A stretch of DNA of 64,000 nt from Dickeya undicola (lineage in GTDB: Bacteria > Pseudomonadota > Gammaproteobacteria > Enterobacterales > Enterobacteriaceae), in NCBI RefSeq assembly GCF_000784735.1, contig NZ_JSYG01000001.1, positions 62,001-126,000 on the forward strand, in the 5' to 3' direction. This document shows positions 1-8,918 of this stretch, piece after piece. Numbering within the stretch: the first letter of the stretch is position 1; every line of letters begins with the position of its first letter. Made by a program: the position numbers and the translations under genes. A model generated the notes under the pieces. That model was not told the DNA's origin, did no database searches, and was given only the letters and a program-made list of their open reading frames with translations.

Positions 1-218
1 TACACTGGGAATTCATGTTTACCCGCAGCATGTTCAGTACACCGGACATCGCACGTCAGGGAGAAATCCTGCGCGAGGTGGCGCAACAAGTGGATAGCGG
101 GAAATTGCAGGGCACCCTCAGCCAGACGCTTAACGGACTGACAACGACAAGCTTAAAGCAGGCACACGACGCCGTATTGGCTGGTCATATGCGCGGTAAA
201 ATCGTGATTACGCTCTAG
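1..218 (+). CDS. Zinc-type alcohol dehydrogenase/quinone reductase family protein, C-terminal end (partial)
   Basis: The reading frame is open from the first bases of the window (His-Trp-Glu-Phe-Met...) to the TAG at 216-218, so about 70 C-terminal residues of a longer gene are visible. The segment reads EFMFTRSMFSTPDIARQGEI, then a helix with a Gly-Lys-Leu turn, and ends in HMRGKIVITL. This is the usual tail of the medium-chain zinc-binding alcohol dehydrogenase/quinone oxidoreductase family, where a final beta strand 'GK(I/V)V(L/I)' closes the catalytic domain. The nucleotide-binding domain lies outside the window, so the substrate cannot be inferred. An intrinsic terminator follows at once. 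The convergent serA is a separate unit. Confidence 0.7.
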   Translation, partial: HWEFMFTRSMFSTPDIARQGEILREVAQQVDSGKLQGTLSQTLNGLTTTSLKQAHDAVLAGHMRGKIVITL

Positions 219-252
219 CACAACATTGACTAGCACGACGTTAATGTAAAAA

Positions 253-279
253 CGCCAGCCGGATGGGCTGGCGCTTTTT
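253..279 (+). terminator. Intrinsic terminator after the alcohol dehydrogenase
   Basis: An 8-bp GC-rich stem, CGCCAGCC (253-260) with GGCTGGCG (266-273), has a 5-nt loop and is followed by CTTTTTC. Run of A upstream means it may also work on the minus strand for serA. Confidence 0.8.
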
Positions 280-324
280 CATCACACCGAATTATCGGTT
301 ACAACAACTGGTTTGCACACGTAC

Positions 325-1557
325 TTAGTACAGCAAGCGGGCGCGAATGGTGCCAGGGATGGATTTCATCAGTTGCAACGCGGTATCGGCACCGTCGGTT
401 TCTACATCGATAACCACATAACCGATTTCCGGGCTGGTTTGCAGATACTGCGCCGCAATGTTGATGCCCTGCTCGGCAAAAATGTGGTTAATCTGCGTCA
501 TGATGCCTGGACGGTTTTCATGAATGTGCAGCAGACGGCTGGCACGGTCGCTGTGCGTCGGCAACGACACTTCCGGGAAATTGACAGCAGACAACGTGGA
601 GCCATTGTCGGAATACTTCACCAGCTTACCGGCGACTTCATCACCAATGTTCTCCTGCGCTTCCTCGGTGGAACCGCCAATATGCGGTGTCAGGAGCACG
701 TTATCGAACTCGCACAGCGGCGACAGGAACGGATCGCTATTGGTTGCCGGTTCCTGCGGGAACACGTCGATAGCCGCACCGGAGAGGTGTTTGCTGGCAA
801 GCGCATTGCTCAGTGCCGAAATGTCCACTACCGTGCCGCGCGAGGCGTTGATCAGGATAGAACCCGGCTTCATCAGCGCCAGTTCTTCAGCACCAATCAT
901 ATTCTGGGTGCTGTCGGTTTCCGGCACATGCAGGCTGACCACATCGCTCATGTTCAGCAGATCAGACAAATGACGTACCTGTTGGGCGTTACCCAGCGGC
1001 AATTTGCTTTCGATATCGTAGAAATAAACGTGCATCCCCAGGCTTTCGGCCAGAATACCCAGTTGGGTTCCGATGTGACCGTAACCAATAATGCCCAGTT
1101 TCTTACCACGCGCTTCAAAACAGCCAACCGCTTGTTTGTGCCAAATACCGCGGTGAGCTTTGGCGTTGGCGGTCGGAATGCCGCGCAGCAGCAGCAGCAA
1201 TTCGCCGATCACCAGTTCGGCCACGGAGCGGGTATTGGAAAAAGGCGCGTTGAAGACCGGAATACCGCGTTTGGTCGCAGCCGATAGTTCAACCTGATTG
1301 GTGCCGATACAGAAACAACCCACGGCCACCAGTTTCTCGGCAGCAGCGAAAATCTCTTCCGTCAGATGCGTGCGCGATCGAATCCCCACAAAGTGCGCAT
1401 CACGAATCGATGCTTTCAGCGCTTCCGGGTCAAGCGCCCCCTTATGGTATTCAATATTGGTGTAACCTGCGGCGCGCAGATTCTCCAGCGCATTTGGGTG
1501 TACACCCTCCAGCAGCAGAAACTTAATCTTGTCTTTTTCCAGTGATACCTTTGCCAT
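325..1557 (-). CDS. serA: D-3-phosphoglycerate dehydrogenase
   Basis: This is the first enzyme of serine biosynthesis: it oxidises 3-phosphoglycerate to 3-phosphohydroxypyruvate with NAD in the cytosol. The 410-residue length matches the enterobacterial enzyme. Visible features are the Rossmann motif GYGHIG (158-163), the catalytic Arg in NASRGT (about 240), the Glu in QEP (269) and the His in PHIGG (292). A C-terminal ACT domain (about 339-410, beginning RLLHIHENRPGIM) gives feedback inhibition by serine. The ATG at 1555-1557 is the family start. The gene is followed on the same strand by no close neighbour. rpiA lies upstream in the same orientation but 303 bp away, so serA probably has its own promoter. 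A 14-bp palindrome sits just upstream of the start. Confidence 0.97.
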   Translation of the reverse strand: MAKVSLEKDKIKFLLLEGVHPNALENLRAAGYTNIEYHKGALDPEALKASIRDAHFVGIRSRTHLTEEIFAAAEKLVAVGCFCIGTNQVELSAATKRGIPVFNAPFSNTRSVAELVIGELLLLLRGIPTANAKAHRGIWHKQAVGCFEARGKKLGIIGYGHIGTQLGILAESLGMHVYFYDIESKLPLGNAQQVRHLSDLLNMSDVVSLHVPETDSTQNMIGAEELALMKPGSILINASRGTVVDISALSNALASKHLSGAAIDVFPQEPATNSDPFLSPLCEFDNVLLTPHIGGSTEEAQENIGDEVAGKLVKYSDNGSTLSAVNFPEVSLPTHSDRASRLLHIHENRPGIMTQINHIFAEQGINIAAQYLQTSPEIGYVVIDVETDGADTALQLMKSIPGTIRARLLY

Positions 1558-1589
1558 TTCCCGACCTTATTTTCAGACTTCAGATATGA

Positions 1590-1603
1590 CGGTTTGCAAA
1601 CCG
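1590..1603. promoter_or_regulatory. Perfect palindrome upstream of serA
   Basis: CGGTTTGCAAACCG is a perfect 14-bp inverted repeat about 33 bp upstream of the serA ATG. Its position suits an operator or a leader element. I do not recognise the protein that would bind it. Confidence 0.45.
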
Positions 1604-1802
1604 GTCTGTGCAAACATAACAAAAAATACGCAAGCGGCAATACAAACGATTGCCTACCCATTTTTTCGCGTCACCTCACTCAGACGGTTTCATGGCAAAA
1701 AATACTGCCAACCACCAGACGAACCACACAGGGATGATGCGAAATAAGAAAAACTGATATTAAGTACCAAAAATGAGCCGTTAAGAATAGCTGGATTTTT
1801 TA

Positions 1803-1838
1803 GATAAAAAAATCCGGCCGCCGTTAGCGTCACCGGAT
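1803..1838 (-). terminator. rpiA intrinsic terminator
   Basis: Read on the minus strand, ATCCGG pairs with CCGGAT across a GC-rich loop. A run of seven T follows (forward A-run 1805-1812). It lies just past the rpiA stop. Confidence 0.7.
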
Positions 1839-1860
1839 GTTGGCAAGAAGCAACAACGAT

Positions 1861-2523
1861 TTATTTTAGACGAACCGTTTTCACCCCATCGGACGTGCCC
1901 ACCAACGCGACATCCGCGCCGCGATTGGCGAACAACCCTACCGTTACCACACCGGCAAGCCCATTAATACGGTCCTCCATCGCTACCGCATCGGACAGAT
2001 CCATGTTGTGCACGTCCAGAATGATGTTGCCGTTGTCGGTAATTACGCCGTCGCGGTATACCGGCTGCCCACCCAGTTTGACCAGTTCGCGGGCCACGTA
2101 GGCACGCGCCATCGGAATCACTTCTACCGGCAGCGGGAAACGCCCCAGTACATCCACCTGTTTGGACGCATCGACAATACACACAAACTGACGAGCGATA
2201 GCCGCTACGATTTTTTCCCGGGTCAGCGCCGCGCCGCCGCCCTTGATCATCTGCATGTGTGGGTTGATTTCATCCGCACCATCCACGTAGACATCGAGCA
2301 CATCCACGTCATTGCAGTCAAAGACCGGGATACCCAGGCTTTTAAGCTTGGCGGTGGAAGCGTCCGAGCTGGAAACAGCGCCTTCGATCTGATGCTTGAC
2401 TGAACCCAGCGCATCAATAAAGTGGGCGGCGGTGGAGCCGGTGCCCACGCCAACAATAGTACCGGGGCGAACATAGTCGAGTGCGGCCCAGCCAACGGCT
2501 TTTTTCAGTTCATCCTGCGTCAT
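1861..2523 (-). CDS. rpiA: Ribose-5-phosphate isomerase A
   Basis: It interconverts ribose 5-phosphate and ribulose 5-phosphate in the non-oxidative pentose phosphate pathway. The start [11 protein letters not shown] (ATG at 2521-2523) gives 220 residues, the normal family length. The frame is open 20 codons further upstream, but that segment is not family-like. The phosphate loop GTGSTA (27-32), DGADE (81-85) and [11 protein letters not shown] (94-104, with the catalytic Glu at 103) are all intact. It is divergent from argP, the same arrangement as in E. coli, and tktA of the same pathway lies in this window. It has its own terminator. Confidence 0.97.
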   Translation of the reverse strand: MTQDELKKAVGWAALDYVRPGTIVGVGTGSTAAHFIDALGSVKHQIEGAVSSSDASTAKLKSLGIPVFDCNDVDVLDVYVDGADEINPHMQMIKGGGAALTREKIVAAIARQFVCIVDASKQVDVLGRFPLPVEVIPMARAYVARELVKLGGQPVYRDGVITDNGNIILDVHNMDLSDAVAMEDRINGLAGVVTVGLFANRGADVALVGTSDGVKTVRLK

Positions 2524-2718
2524 GGTGTGCTTGTGCCTGTAGCTACGAAAACGTGTGCGTATTATAGGGCATGGCATACTCAAAAGGAGAGGGTTGTACC
2601 CTGCGCGCGGTAATATTTCAGTCTCTGCACTCAGAGTCAGGCGATCTTTTTCGGCTTTACATCACAAAAATGTGGCATATTGCCAAAATGGTTTTTACGC
2701 AAAGGAATTTTCATCTCC

Positions 2719-3612
2719 ATGAAACGCCCGGACTATCGCACCCTTCAGGCGCTGGACGCCGTGATCCGTGAGCGAGGTTTTGAACGCGCTGCACAAAAAC
2801 TCTGTATTACACAGTCCGCCGTCTCGCAGCGCATCAAACAGCTGGAGAATCTATTCGGCCAGCCGCTATTGGTGAGAACGATTCCGCCGCGGCCGACCGA
2901 GCAAGGGCAGAAGCTGCTGGCGCTGTTGCATCAGGTAGAGTTGCTGGAAGAAGAGTGGCTCGGTAACGAAAATGGCAGTGAAACGCCGCTGCTACTGTCG
3001 CTTGCAGTCAACGCTGACAGTCTGGCAACCTGGCTGCTGCCCGCGCTGCAACCCGTACTGGTGGACTCACCGATCCGCTTGAATCTGCAGGTGGAAGATG
3101 AAACCCGCACTCAGGAACGCCTACGCCGAGGTGAAGTGGTGGGTGCCGTGAGTATTCAGCCTCAGCCGCTGCCAAGCTGTCTGGTGGATAAACTGGGTGC
3201 GCTGGATTACCTGTTCGTCGCGTCACCAGGGTTCGCCAATCGTTATTTCCCGAACGGTGTGACCCGTTCCGCATTACTGCGCGCGCCGGTGGTGGCGTTT
3301 GACCATCTGGACGACATGCATCAGGCGTTTTTGCAGCAGAACTTCGACTTGCCACCCGGCAGCGTACCTTGCCACATTGTTAATTCATCGGAAGCTTTCG
3401 TTCAGCTCGCTCGTCAGGGCACGACCTGCTGTATGATCCCTCATTTGCAAATCGAGAGAGAACTGGCCAACGGTGAGTTGATCGACCTGACGCCGGGGCT
3501 GTTCCAACGCCGCATGTTGTACTGGCATCGCTTCGCGCCGGAAAGCCGAATGATGCGACAGGTCACCGACGCCCTGCTCACGCATGGGCGTCAGGTTCTG
3601 CGCCAGTCCTGA
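2719..3612 (+). CDS. argP: LysR-family transcriptional regulator ArgP
   Basis: ArgP is the lysine/arginine-responsive LysR regulator of amino-acid genes. Starting at [15 protein letters not shown] (ATG 2719, AAGGA upstream) the protein is 297 residues, the family length. The helix-turn-helix lies at about 19-40 ([19 protein letters not shown]), followed by the periplasmic-binding-like effector domain. In E. coli the best-known target, the exporter gene argO, is two genes downstream. Here that place is taken by plaR and no argO is in the window. It is divergently transcribed from rpiA across a 195-bp interval that should hold both promoters. Confidence 0.96.
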   Translation: MKRPDYRTLQALDAVIRERGFERAAQKLCITQSAVSQRIKQLENLFGQPLLVRTIPPRPTEQGQKLLALLHQVELLEEEWLGNENGSETPLLLSLAVNADSLATWLLPALQPVLVDSPIRLNLQVEDETRTQERLRRGEVVGAVSIQPQPLPSCLVDKLGALDYLFVASPGFANRYFPNGVTRSALLRAPVVAFDHLDDMHQAFLQQNFDLPPGSVPCHIVNSSEAFVQLARQGTTCCMIPHLQIERELANGELIDLTPGLFQRRMLYWHRFAPESRMMRQVTDALLTHGRQVLRQS

Positions 3613-3651
3613 CGTTAAAAACCGCAATCTCAGGACTGTACCGCGCCCGCT

Positions 3652-4380
3652 TCAGGGCGCGCGTTGCAGTTCAAACACCACATCTACCTGATCGTCAAAG
3701 TGAATGGTCTGTTGTTCGTAGGTCTGAGTGACTTCACTTTGTGCCACCATATCTGCCGTTTTGAACATGCGCGCGACCGGCACTGGCTGATAGTTGGCGA
3801 CGTGATAGCGGATACTGTAGACAGGCCCCAGCGCAGCGTTAAATCCGGTCGCCAACGACTGCGCCTGCTGCGTTGCCTGCTCTATCGCTTTTTTACGCGC
3901 CTGCTCGCGGTACGCATCTGGATTGGATACACCCAGCTCCACCGCCCGAATCTCGTTCAGGCCAGACTTGAGTGCACCGTCCAGCAACTCGTTGAGTTTG
4001 TCCAACTGGCGTAATGTCACTTCCACCTGACGCACCGCCCGGTAGCCTTTCAGCACCGAACCGCCATTCTTCAGGTAGTCATACTCCGGCTGCGTGCGCA
4101 GGTTGGCTGCGTTGACATCTTTCTTATCGATACCGTTTTTATCAAGAAAAGCAAAGTATTGCGCGACACGTTCATCCACCTGTTTTTTAGCATCGGCCAC
4201 ATCCTTGGATGAAACACTGACTTCTATCGCCAGCCGGGCGATATCCGGTGTCGCATCGACACTGGCTGTGCCGGAAGTGACGATGTGAGGCCCGCCAGGT
4301 AATTCATTACCCGCCTGAACCGTCATCGACGACAGGCCCATCCCAAGCAGAGTGACCAAGGCCAGAACTTTCAGCTTCAC
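3652..4380 (-). CDS. yggE: Oxidative stress defence protein YggE (SIMPL domain), GTG start
   Basis: This is a periplasmic SIMPL-domain protein of the YggE type, linked in E. coli to lower oxidative stress; its exact biochemical role is unknown. The best start is a GTG at 4378-4380 behind the strong ribosome site AAGGGGG. It gives the signal peptide VKLKVLALVTLLGMGLSSM with cleavage near VQA-GN. The longer ATG frame to 4434 would bury this signal sequence behind 18 unrelated residues. The mature part contains GTASVDATPDIARL and the conserved RTQPEYDY region. Length is 242 residues, close to E. coli (246). It is convergent with argP, 39 bp apart. Confidence 0.9.
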   Translation of the reverse strand: MKLKVLALVTLLGMGLSSMTVQAGNELPGGPHIVTSGTASVDATPDIARLAIEVSVSSKDVADAKKQVDERVAQYFAFLDKNGIDKKDVNAANLRTQPEYDYLKNGGSVLKGYRAVRQVEVTLRQLDKLNELLDGALKSGLNEIRAVELGVSNPDAYREQARKKAIEQATQQAQSLATGFNAALGPVYSIRYHVANYQPVPVARMFKTADMVAQSEVTQTYEQQTIHFDDQVDVVFELQRAP

Positions 4381-4502
4381 GTTATCCCCCTTGCGTGTGA
4401 GTGAATGACAAAGCCTACCCTGGGCAGGCTCCATTCAATATAGGCGAATGTCTGAATACCGGTGAAATATGGCGTAACCACATGAAAATATGATAAAAAC
4501 AC

Positions 4503-5321
4503 TTACACCGATGGCGTAAAACCCAGCTCGTGAGAAATGTTTCGGGCAGTTTCCTGCAACGGCGCGACCAGCGTGTCGATGCCGATCTGCTGCAAACGCG
4601 CCATCGACAGCGAAACAGAAACGGCATAAACCACCCGGTGCTGAATATCAAACACAGGTGCGGAAATGCAGGAAACACCCAGCTCATTCTCTTCCCGATC
4701 CATTGCCAGCCCCTGGTGACGAATGTCCGCCAGCTCCCGCTCCATGCTTGCCAGTTCGATGATGGTGTTGTCGGTCAGCGGACAGATACTGTCCTGATGG
4801 GTGTGCCAATATTCGGCCGGGTAGTCATCTGCGCCATAAGCCATGAAGATTTTGCCCATCGCCGAACTATGTAAAGACATATGCTGGCCGATATACGCAC
4901 GGGTGCGCATCATGCCGGTGGTGGGTTCCAGCTTATAAATCAGGATGGCATGATCATCTTCACGGGTGGAAAAATTGACGGTTTCGCCCACCGTCAGGTT
5001 GAGAGCCTCCAGATGCGGTGCCGCTACATGCAGGACATTCAACGACGAAAGCGCCTTCTGGCCGATAGCGATGAACTTGGTGGTCAGGCGATAACTGCCC
5101 GGCTGGCGTGCCGGTACGACATAACCGCATCCGGCTAGCCCTTGCAGCAAACGGTGGACGGTGCTTTTGTTCATGCCGGACAACTCGGCAATTCGCGCCA
5201 GTGGGCACCCATTGGGGTAATCGCTCAGTATTTCGATCAACTGCAAACCGCGAAACAGGCTTTGGCTACCCAGCGGCTTTTCCGCCTTCCCCTCGTCATC
5301 AATGCTATGTTCATTTATCAC
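4503..5321 (-). CDS. plaR: IclR-family regulator, PlaR/YiaJ type
   Basis: This IclR regulator is closely similar over its whole length to E. coli YiaJ, for example in GSQSLFRGLQLIEILSDYPN, TVHRLLQGL and YKLEPTTGMMRTRAYIGQHM. YiaJ is the repressor of the yiaKLMNOPQRS carbohydrate operon. The Dickeya orthologue is known as PlaR and acts on ascorbate-related and plant-cell-wall functions. The winged helix is at about 25-75 (RIAELSGMNKSTVHRLL) and the effector domain follows. No target operon is adjacent here: yggE lies on one side and mscS on the other, so it acts in trans. It occupies the site where E. coli carries argO. The family assignment is from recalled sequence similarity. Confidence 0.85.
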   Translation of the reverse strand: MINEHSIDDEGKAEKPLGSQSLFRGLQLIEILSDYPNGCPLARIAELSGMNKSTVHRLLQGLAGCGYVVPARQPGSYRLTTKFIAIGQKALSSLNVLHVAAPHLEALNLTVGETVNFSTREDDHAILIYKLEPTTGMMRTRAYIGQHMSLHSSAMGKIFMAYGADDYPAEYWHTHQDSICPLTDNTIIELASMERELADIRHQGLAMDREENELGVSCISAPVFDIQHRVVYAVSVSLSMARLQQIGIDTLVAPLQETARNISHELGFTPSV

Positions 5322-5460
5322 GTCTGATCTTCCTCATCATAACGCCCGCCAGGACATCAAACTCTGACGGGACGGGGACCATCATGAAACAGCATTTTAT
5401 GTGATGCAATAGAGGAAACCGCCGCCGCACTGCCGTCGGGTGTCACCCGGAGGCGTGTTG

Positions 5461-6342
5461 CTACAGCGTAGGTGCCCCCTGGGAGCCAGTCTGTGCAGCA
5501 GAAGCATGATGCAGATGCACGTCCATCTGCGGGTAGGGAATGCCGATACGGTGCTCATCAAGCGCTCGCTTGAAGTTTTCCAGCAGGTCCCAGTACACCG
5601 GCATGGCATCACCATTAGTGGTCCAGACTCTGACCACAAAATTAAGAGAAGACGCGCCCATTTCATTGAGCCGAATGGTCACATCCTTCTCACGCTGGAT
5701 GCGGTTATCTGCGGCCACGATATCACCCAGCACCTTTTTCACGACATCAATGTCGGCATCATAGGCTACGCCAACGATAATCTCGGTGCGGCGATCCGGC
5801 TCACGGGAACTGTTGATAATATTGCCAGAAATAATCTTACCGTTCGGCACGACAATGATTTTTCCATCTGCCGTACGTAACGTGGTGGAAAAAATCTGAA
5901 TCTGAATCACCGTTCCGCTGATACCACCCAGGTCGACAAATTCACCGGTGCGAAACGGTCGAAACACCACCAACAGTACGCCAGCGGCAAAGTTGGACAG
6001 TGAGCCTTGCAATGCCAAACCGACTGCCAGACCAGCGGCACCCAATACGGCAATAATTGACGTGGTTTGTACCCCTACCCGGCTTAGCGCCGCAATCAGA
6101 GTAAAAGCAATCACGCCGTAGCGCACCAGCGCCGACAAAAAGTCAGCGACCGTGGCATCAATACCACGACCAGTCATCAAACGATTTAGCGTATTCGACA
6201 TAATACGCGCCACGATCATCCCGACAAACAAGATGACCAGAGACGCGATAAGATTCACCGCGTACTGCAGCAGCACATGCTGATTATCTACCAGCCAGGT
6301 TTGCAGACGGCTCATACTCTCAGTGACGTTAAGTTCTTCCAT
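5461..6342 (-). CDS. mscS: Small-conductance mechanosensitive channel MscS
   Basis: This inner-membrane channel opens under membrane tension to release osmolytes after osmotic downshock. The 293-residue protein has three N-terminal membrane helices. The pore helix [20 protein letters not shown] (101-120) shows the Gly/Ala packing pattern and hinge glycine of the E. coli channel. The cytoplasmic beta domain ([17 protein letters not shown]) and the C-terminal alpha/beta domain ending in [12 protein letters not shown] follow. It lies just downstream of fbaA after an intrinsic terminator, as in E. coli, so read-through from the glycolytic operon may contribute. Confidence 0.97.
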   Translation of the reverse strand: MEELNVTESMSRLQTWLVDNQHVLLQYAVNLIASLVILFVGMIVARIMSNTLNRLMTGRGIDATVADFLSALVRYGVIAFTLIAALSRVGVQTTSIIAVLGAAGLAVGLALQGSLSNFAAGVLLVVFRPFRTGEFVDLGGISGTVIQIQIFSTTLRTADGKIIVVPNGKIISGNIINSSREPDRRTEIIVGVAYDADIDVVKKVLGDIVAADNRIQREKDVTIRLNEMGASSLNFVVRVWTTNGDAMPVYWDLLENFKRALDEHRIGIPYPQMDVHLHHASAAQTGSQGAPTL

Positions 6343-6376
6343 CCTTTCACTCCTGTTGGGTTGCTTTGGGCGCAGA

Positions 6377-6404
6377 TAAAATTAAGGCTCCCGTAGGAGC
6401 CTTA
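6377..6404 (-). terminator. Terminator between fbaA and mscS
   Basis: On the minus strand TAAGGCTCC pairs with GGAGCCTTA (6383-6404) around a 4-nt loop, followed by ATTTTAT. It ends the epd-pgk-fbaA transcript ahead of mscS. Confidence 0.8.
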
Positions 6405-6424
6405 GTCAAACCATACTGAGAAAA

Positions 6425-7501
6425 TTACAGTACGTCGATTGCGTTCAGTTCTTTAAACGCTTTTTCCAGACGCGCTACCATGCTTGCCTGACCGGCACGC
6501 AGCCAGACACGCGGGTCATAGTATTTCTTGTTCGGCTTGTCGCTGCCTTCCGGGTTACCCAGCTGGCCCTGCAGATAGCCTTCGTTTTTCTTGTAGTAGT
6601 TCAGGATGCCTTCCCAGGTTGCCCACTGGGTGTCGGTGTCGATGTTCATCTTCACCACACCGTAGCTGACCGCTTCGGCGATTTCTTCCGCAGAAGAACC
6701 TGAACCGCCGTGGAATACGAAGTCCAGGCTGTTGTGCGGCAGGTTGAATTTCTTGGATACGAATTCCTGAGAGTTGCGCAGGATTTTCGGCGTCAGCTGA
6801 ACGTTACCCGGCTTGTACACGCCGTGTACGTTACCGAAGGACGCCGCAATGGTGAAACGCGGGCTGATGGCGTTCAGTTTTTCGTAGGCGTAAGCCACAT
6901 CTTCCGGCTGGGTATACAGCGCGGAGTTGTCCAGGTGGCTGTTATCCACACCGTCTTCTTCACCGCCGGTGCAGCCCAGTTCGATTTCCAGCGTCATGTC
7001 CAGTTTCGCCATGCGCGCCAGATACTTGCTGCAAATCTCGATGTTTTCTTCCAGAGACTCTTCAGACAGGTCAATCATGTGGGAAGAGAACAGCGGTTTA
7101 CCGGTAGCAGCATAATGCTTCTCGCCAGCGTCCAGCAGGCCGTCCAGCCACGGCAGCAGTTTCTTCGCGCAATGGTCGGTGTGCAGAATCACCGGAACGC
7201 CATAATGCTCGGCCAACTGATGTACGTGGTGAGCGCCAGAAATCGCACCCAGAATTGCCGCCTGCTGACCTTCAGCTTTCAGACCTTTACCAGCGGTAAA
7301 CGCAGCGCCACCGTTGGAGAACTGAACGATTACCGGCGCGCGCACTTTGGCTGCGGCTTCCAGAACGGCGTTAATAGAGTCAGTACCGACACAGTTAACC
7401 GCCGGCAATGCAAAGTGATTTTCTTTGGCAATTGCGAATACTTTCTGAACGTCATCACCTGTGATGACACCAGGTTTTACGAAATCAAAGATTTTAGACA
7501 T
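6425..7501 (-). CDS. fbaA: Class II fructose-bisphosphate aldolase
   Basis: It cleaves fructose 1,6-bisphosphate to glyceraldehyde 3-phosphate and dihydroxyacetone phosphate. The protein is a zinc-dependent class II enzyme of 358 residues (E. coli has 359). HTDHC at 107-111 holds the catalytic Asp and a zinc His. HGGSGSS further on is the phosphate/metal loop, and NIDTDTQWA is conserved near the C terminus. It is the last gene of epd-pgk-fbaA, separated from pgk by 186 bp that fold into two strong hairpins, so mRNA processing or separate promoters are likely. It ends in an intrinsic terminator. Confidence 0.98.
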   Translation of the reverse strand: MSKIFDFVKPGVITGDDVQKVFAIAKENHFALPAVNCVGTDSINAVLEAAAKVRAPVIVQFSNGGAAFTAGKGLKAEGQQAAILGAISGAHHVHQLAEHYGVPVILHTDHCAKKLLPWLDGLLDAGEKHYAATGKPLFSSHMIDLSEESLEENIEICSKYLARMAKLDMTLEIELGCTGGEEDGVDNSHLDNSALYTQPEDVAYAYEKLNAISPRFTIAASFGNVHGVYKPGNVQLTPKILRNSQEFVSKKFNLPHNSLDFVFHGGSGSSAEEIAEAVSYGVVKMNIDTDTQWATWEGILNYYKKNEGYLQGQLGNPEGSDKPNKKYYDPRVWLRAGQASMVARLEKAFKELNAIDVL

Positions 7502-7616
7502 GTCACGTGTCCTGTTTCGTTGGCCGTGGAGGGTTAGAGATTTGTCTGTTACTACGTTTACCGATACAACTGTGATTGTGTCGGCATCATCACGCTTTAC
7601 TGCACGATTACTTGCT

Positions 7617-7667
7617 GGTTACCCGGCCACTGACCGGGTAACCGGAAGCGGGAAACGCGCCCGCTTC
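7617..7667 (-). other. Double hairpin between pgk and fbaA
   Basis: Two adjacent stem-loops are perfect: GGTTACCCGG/CCGGGTAACC (7617-7643, 7-nt loop) and GAAGCGGG/CCCGCTTC (7645-7667, 7-nt loop). Neither has a T-run, so RNA processing or stabilisation is more likely than termination. Confidence 0.65.
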
Positions 7668-7687
7668 GAATAACGGATTAAAACGGC

Positions 7688-8851
7688 TTACTGACGAGCA
7701 CGCTCTTCCAGCATGACCACCGCAGGCAGTTTTTTGCCTTCCACGAACTCCAGGAAAGCGCCGCCACCGGTAGAAATATAGGAGATCTTGTCGGCAATGC
7801 CGAACAGGTCGATCGCCGCCAGCGTATCACCGCCACCTGCAATGGAGAACGCGTCGCTGTTGGCGATGGCATTGGCAATCACTTCTGTACCCTTGCGGAA
7901 GTTCGGGAATTCGAATACGCCGACCGGGCCATTCCACAGAATGGTTTTGGCATTCTTCAGAATTTCAGCCAGACGCTCTGCGGATACATCACCCAAGTCC
8001 AGAATCTGCTCATCATCTTTAATGGCGGCAACGGATTTCAATGTTGCCGTGGCAGTTTCGGAGAATTCCGTAGCTACGCGAACATCGCTCGGTACAGGAA
8101 TATCGCAGGTTTCCAGCAGCTTTTTCGCTTCCGGAATCAGTTCAGCTTCATACAGTGATTTACCGACGTTATGGCCTTGAGCAGCCACGAAGGTATTGGC
8201 GATACCGCCGCCGACGATCAGCTGGTCAGCGATTTTAGACAGCGAATCCAGCACGGTCAGTTTAGTGGAAACTTTAGAACCACCGACGATGGCGACCATC
8301 GGGCGAGCCGGGTTGCCCAGTGCTTTACCCAGCGCTTCCAGTTCGTCAGACAGCAGCGGGCCAGCACAAGCGATCGGTGCAAATTTACCCACACCATGGG
8401 TAGAAGCCTGGGCACGGTGCGCAGTACCGAACGCATCCATTACGAACACGTCGCACAGTGCGGCATATTTTTTGGACAGGACTTCGTCGTCTTTCTTCTC
8501 GCCTTTGTTAAAGCGAACGTTTTCCAGCACGACCAGTTCACCTTCCGCTACGTCAACGCCGTCCAGGTAATCTTTCGCCAGACGCACCGGTGCAGACAGG
8601 CGATCTTTCAGGTAGTTAACAACTGGCAGCAGGGAGAATTCTTCGTTGTACTCGCCTTCGGTCGGACGACCCAGGTGGGATGTCACCATCACGCGAGCAC
8701 CCTGCTTCAGGGCGATTTCAATGGTCGGCAGGGAAGCGCGGATACGGGCATCAGACGTCACTTTGCCATCTTTAACCGGCACGTTCAGATCCGCACGGAT
8801 CAGCACGCGTTTGCCAGCCAGATCCAGGTCGGTCATCTTAATTACAGCCAT
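7688..8851 (-). CDS. pgk: Phosphoglycerate kinase
   Basis: It transfers the acyl phosphate of 1,3-bisphosphoglycerate to ADP in glycolysis. The length of 387 residues is the bacterial norm. The N-terminal substrate domain shows [13 protein letters not shown] (19-31) and [12 protein letters not shown]. The C-terminal nucleotide domain shows [16 protein letters not shown] and GGGDTLAA. It follows epd by 67 bp and precedes fbaA, the standard enterobacterial order, so the three genes form a central-carbon operon. Confidence 0.98.
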   Translation of the reverse strand: MAVIKMTDLDLAGKRVLIRADLNVPVKDGKVTSDARIRASLPTIEIALKQGARVMVTSHLGRPTEGEYNEEFSLLPVVNYLKDRLSAPVRLAKDYLDGVDVAEGELVVLENVRFNKGEKKDDEVLSKKYAALCDVFVMDAFGTAHRAQASTHGVGKFAPIACAGPLLSDELEALGKALGNPARPMVAIVGGSKVSTKLTVLDSLSKIADQLIVGGGIANTFVAAQGHNVGKSLYEAELIPEAKKLLETCDIPVPSDVRVATEFSETATATLKSVAAIKDDEQILDLGDVSAERLAEILKNAKTILWNGPVGVFEFPNFRKGTEVIANAIANSDAFSIAGGGDTLAAIDLFGIADKISYISTGGGAFLEFVEGKKLPAVVMLEERARQ

Positions 8852-8918
8852 GGTGAATCCTCTTGTTGATTCTCTTTAAAGTTGCTTGAGTGAGGCGCCG
8901 GTTTCCCGACGCCGCCTA

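Larger units (their letters stand above)
1558..1860. other. serA-rpiA intergenic region
   Basis: This 303-bp gap holds no gene I can support. It contains the serA 5' region with a perfect palindrome at 1590-1603 and the rpiA terminator near 1803-1838. The short ORFs crossing it lack family resemblance and ribosome binding sites. Confidence 0.6.
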
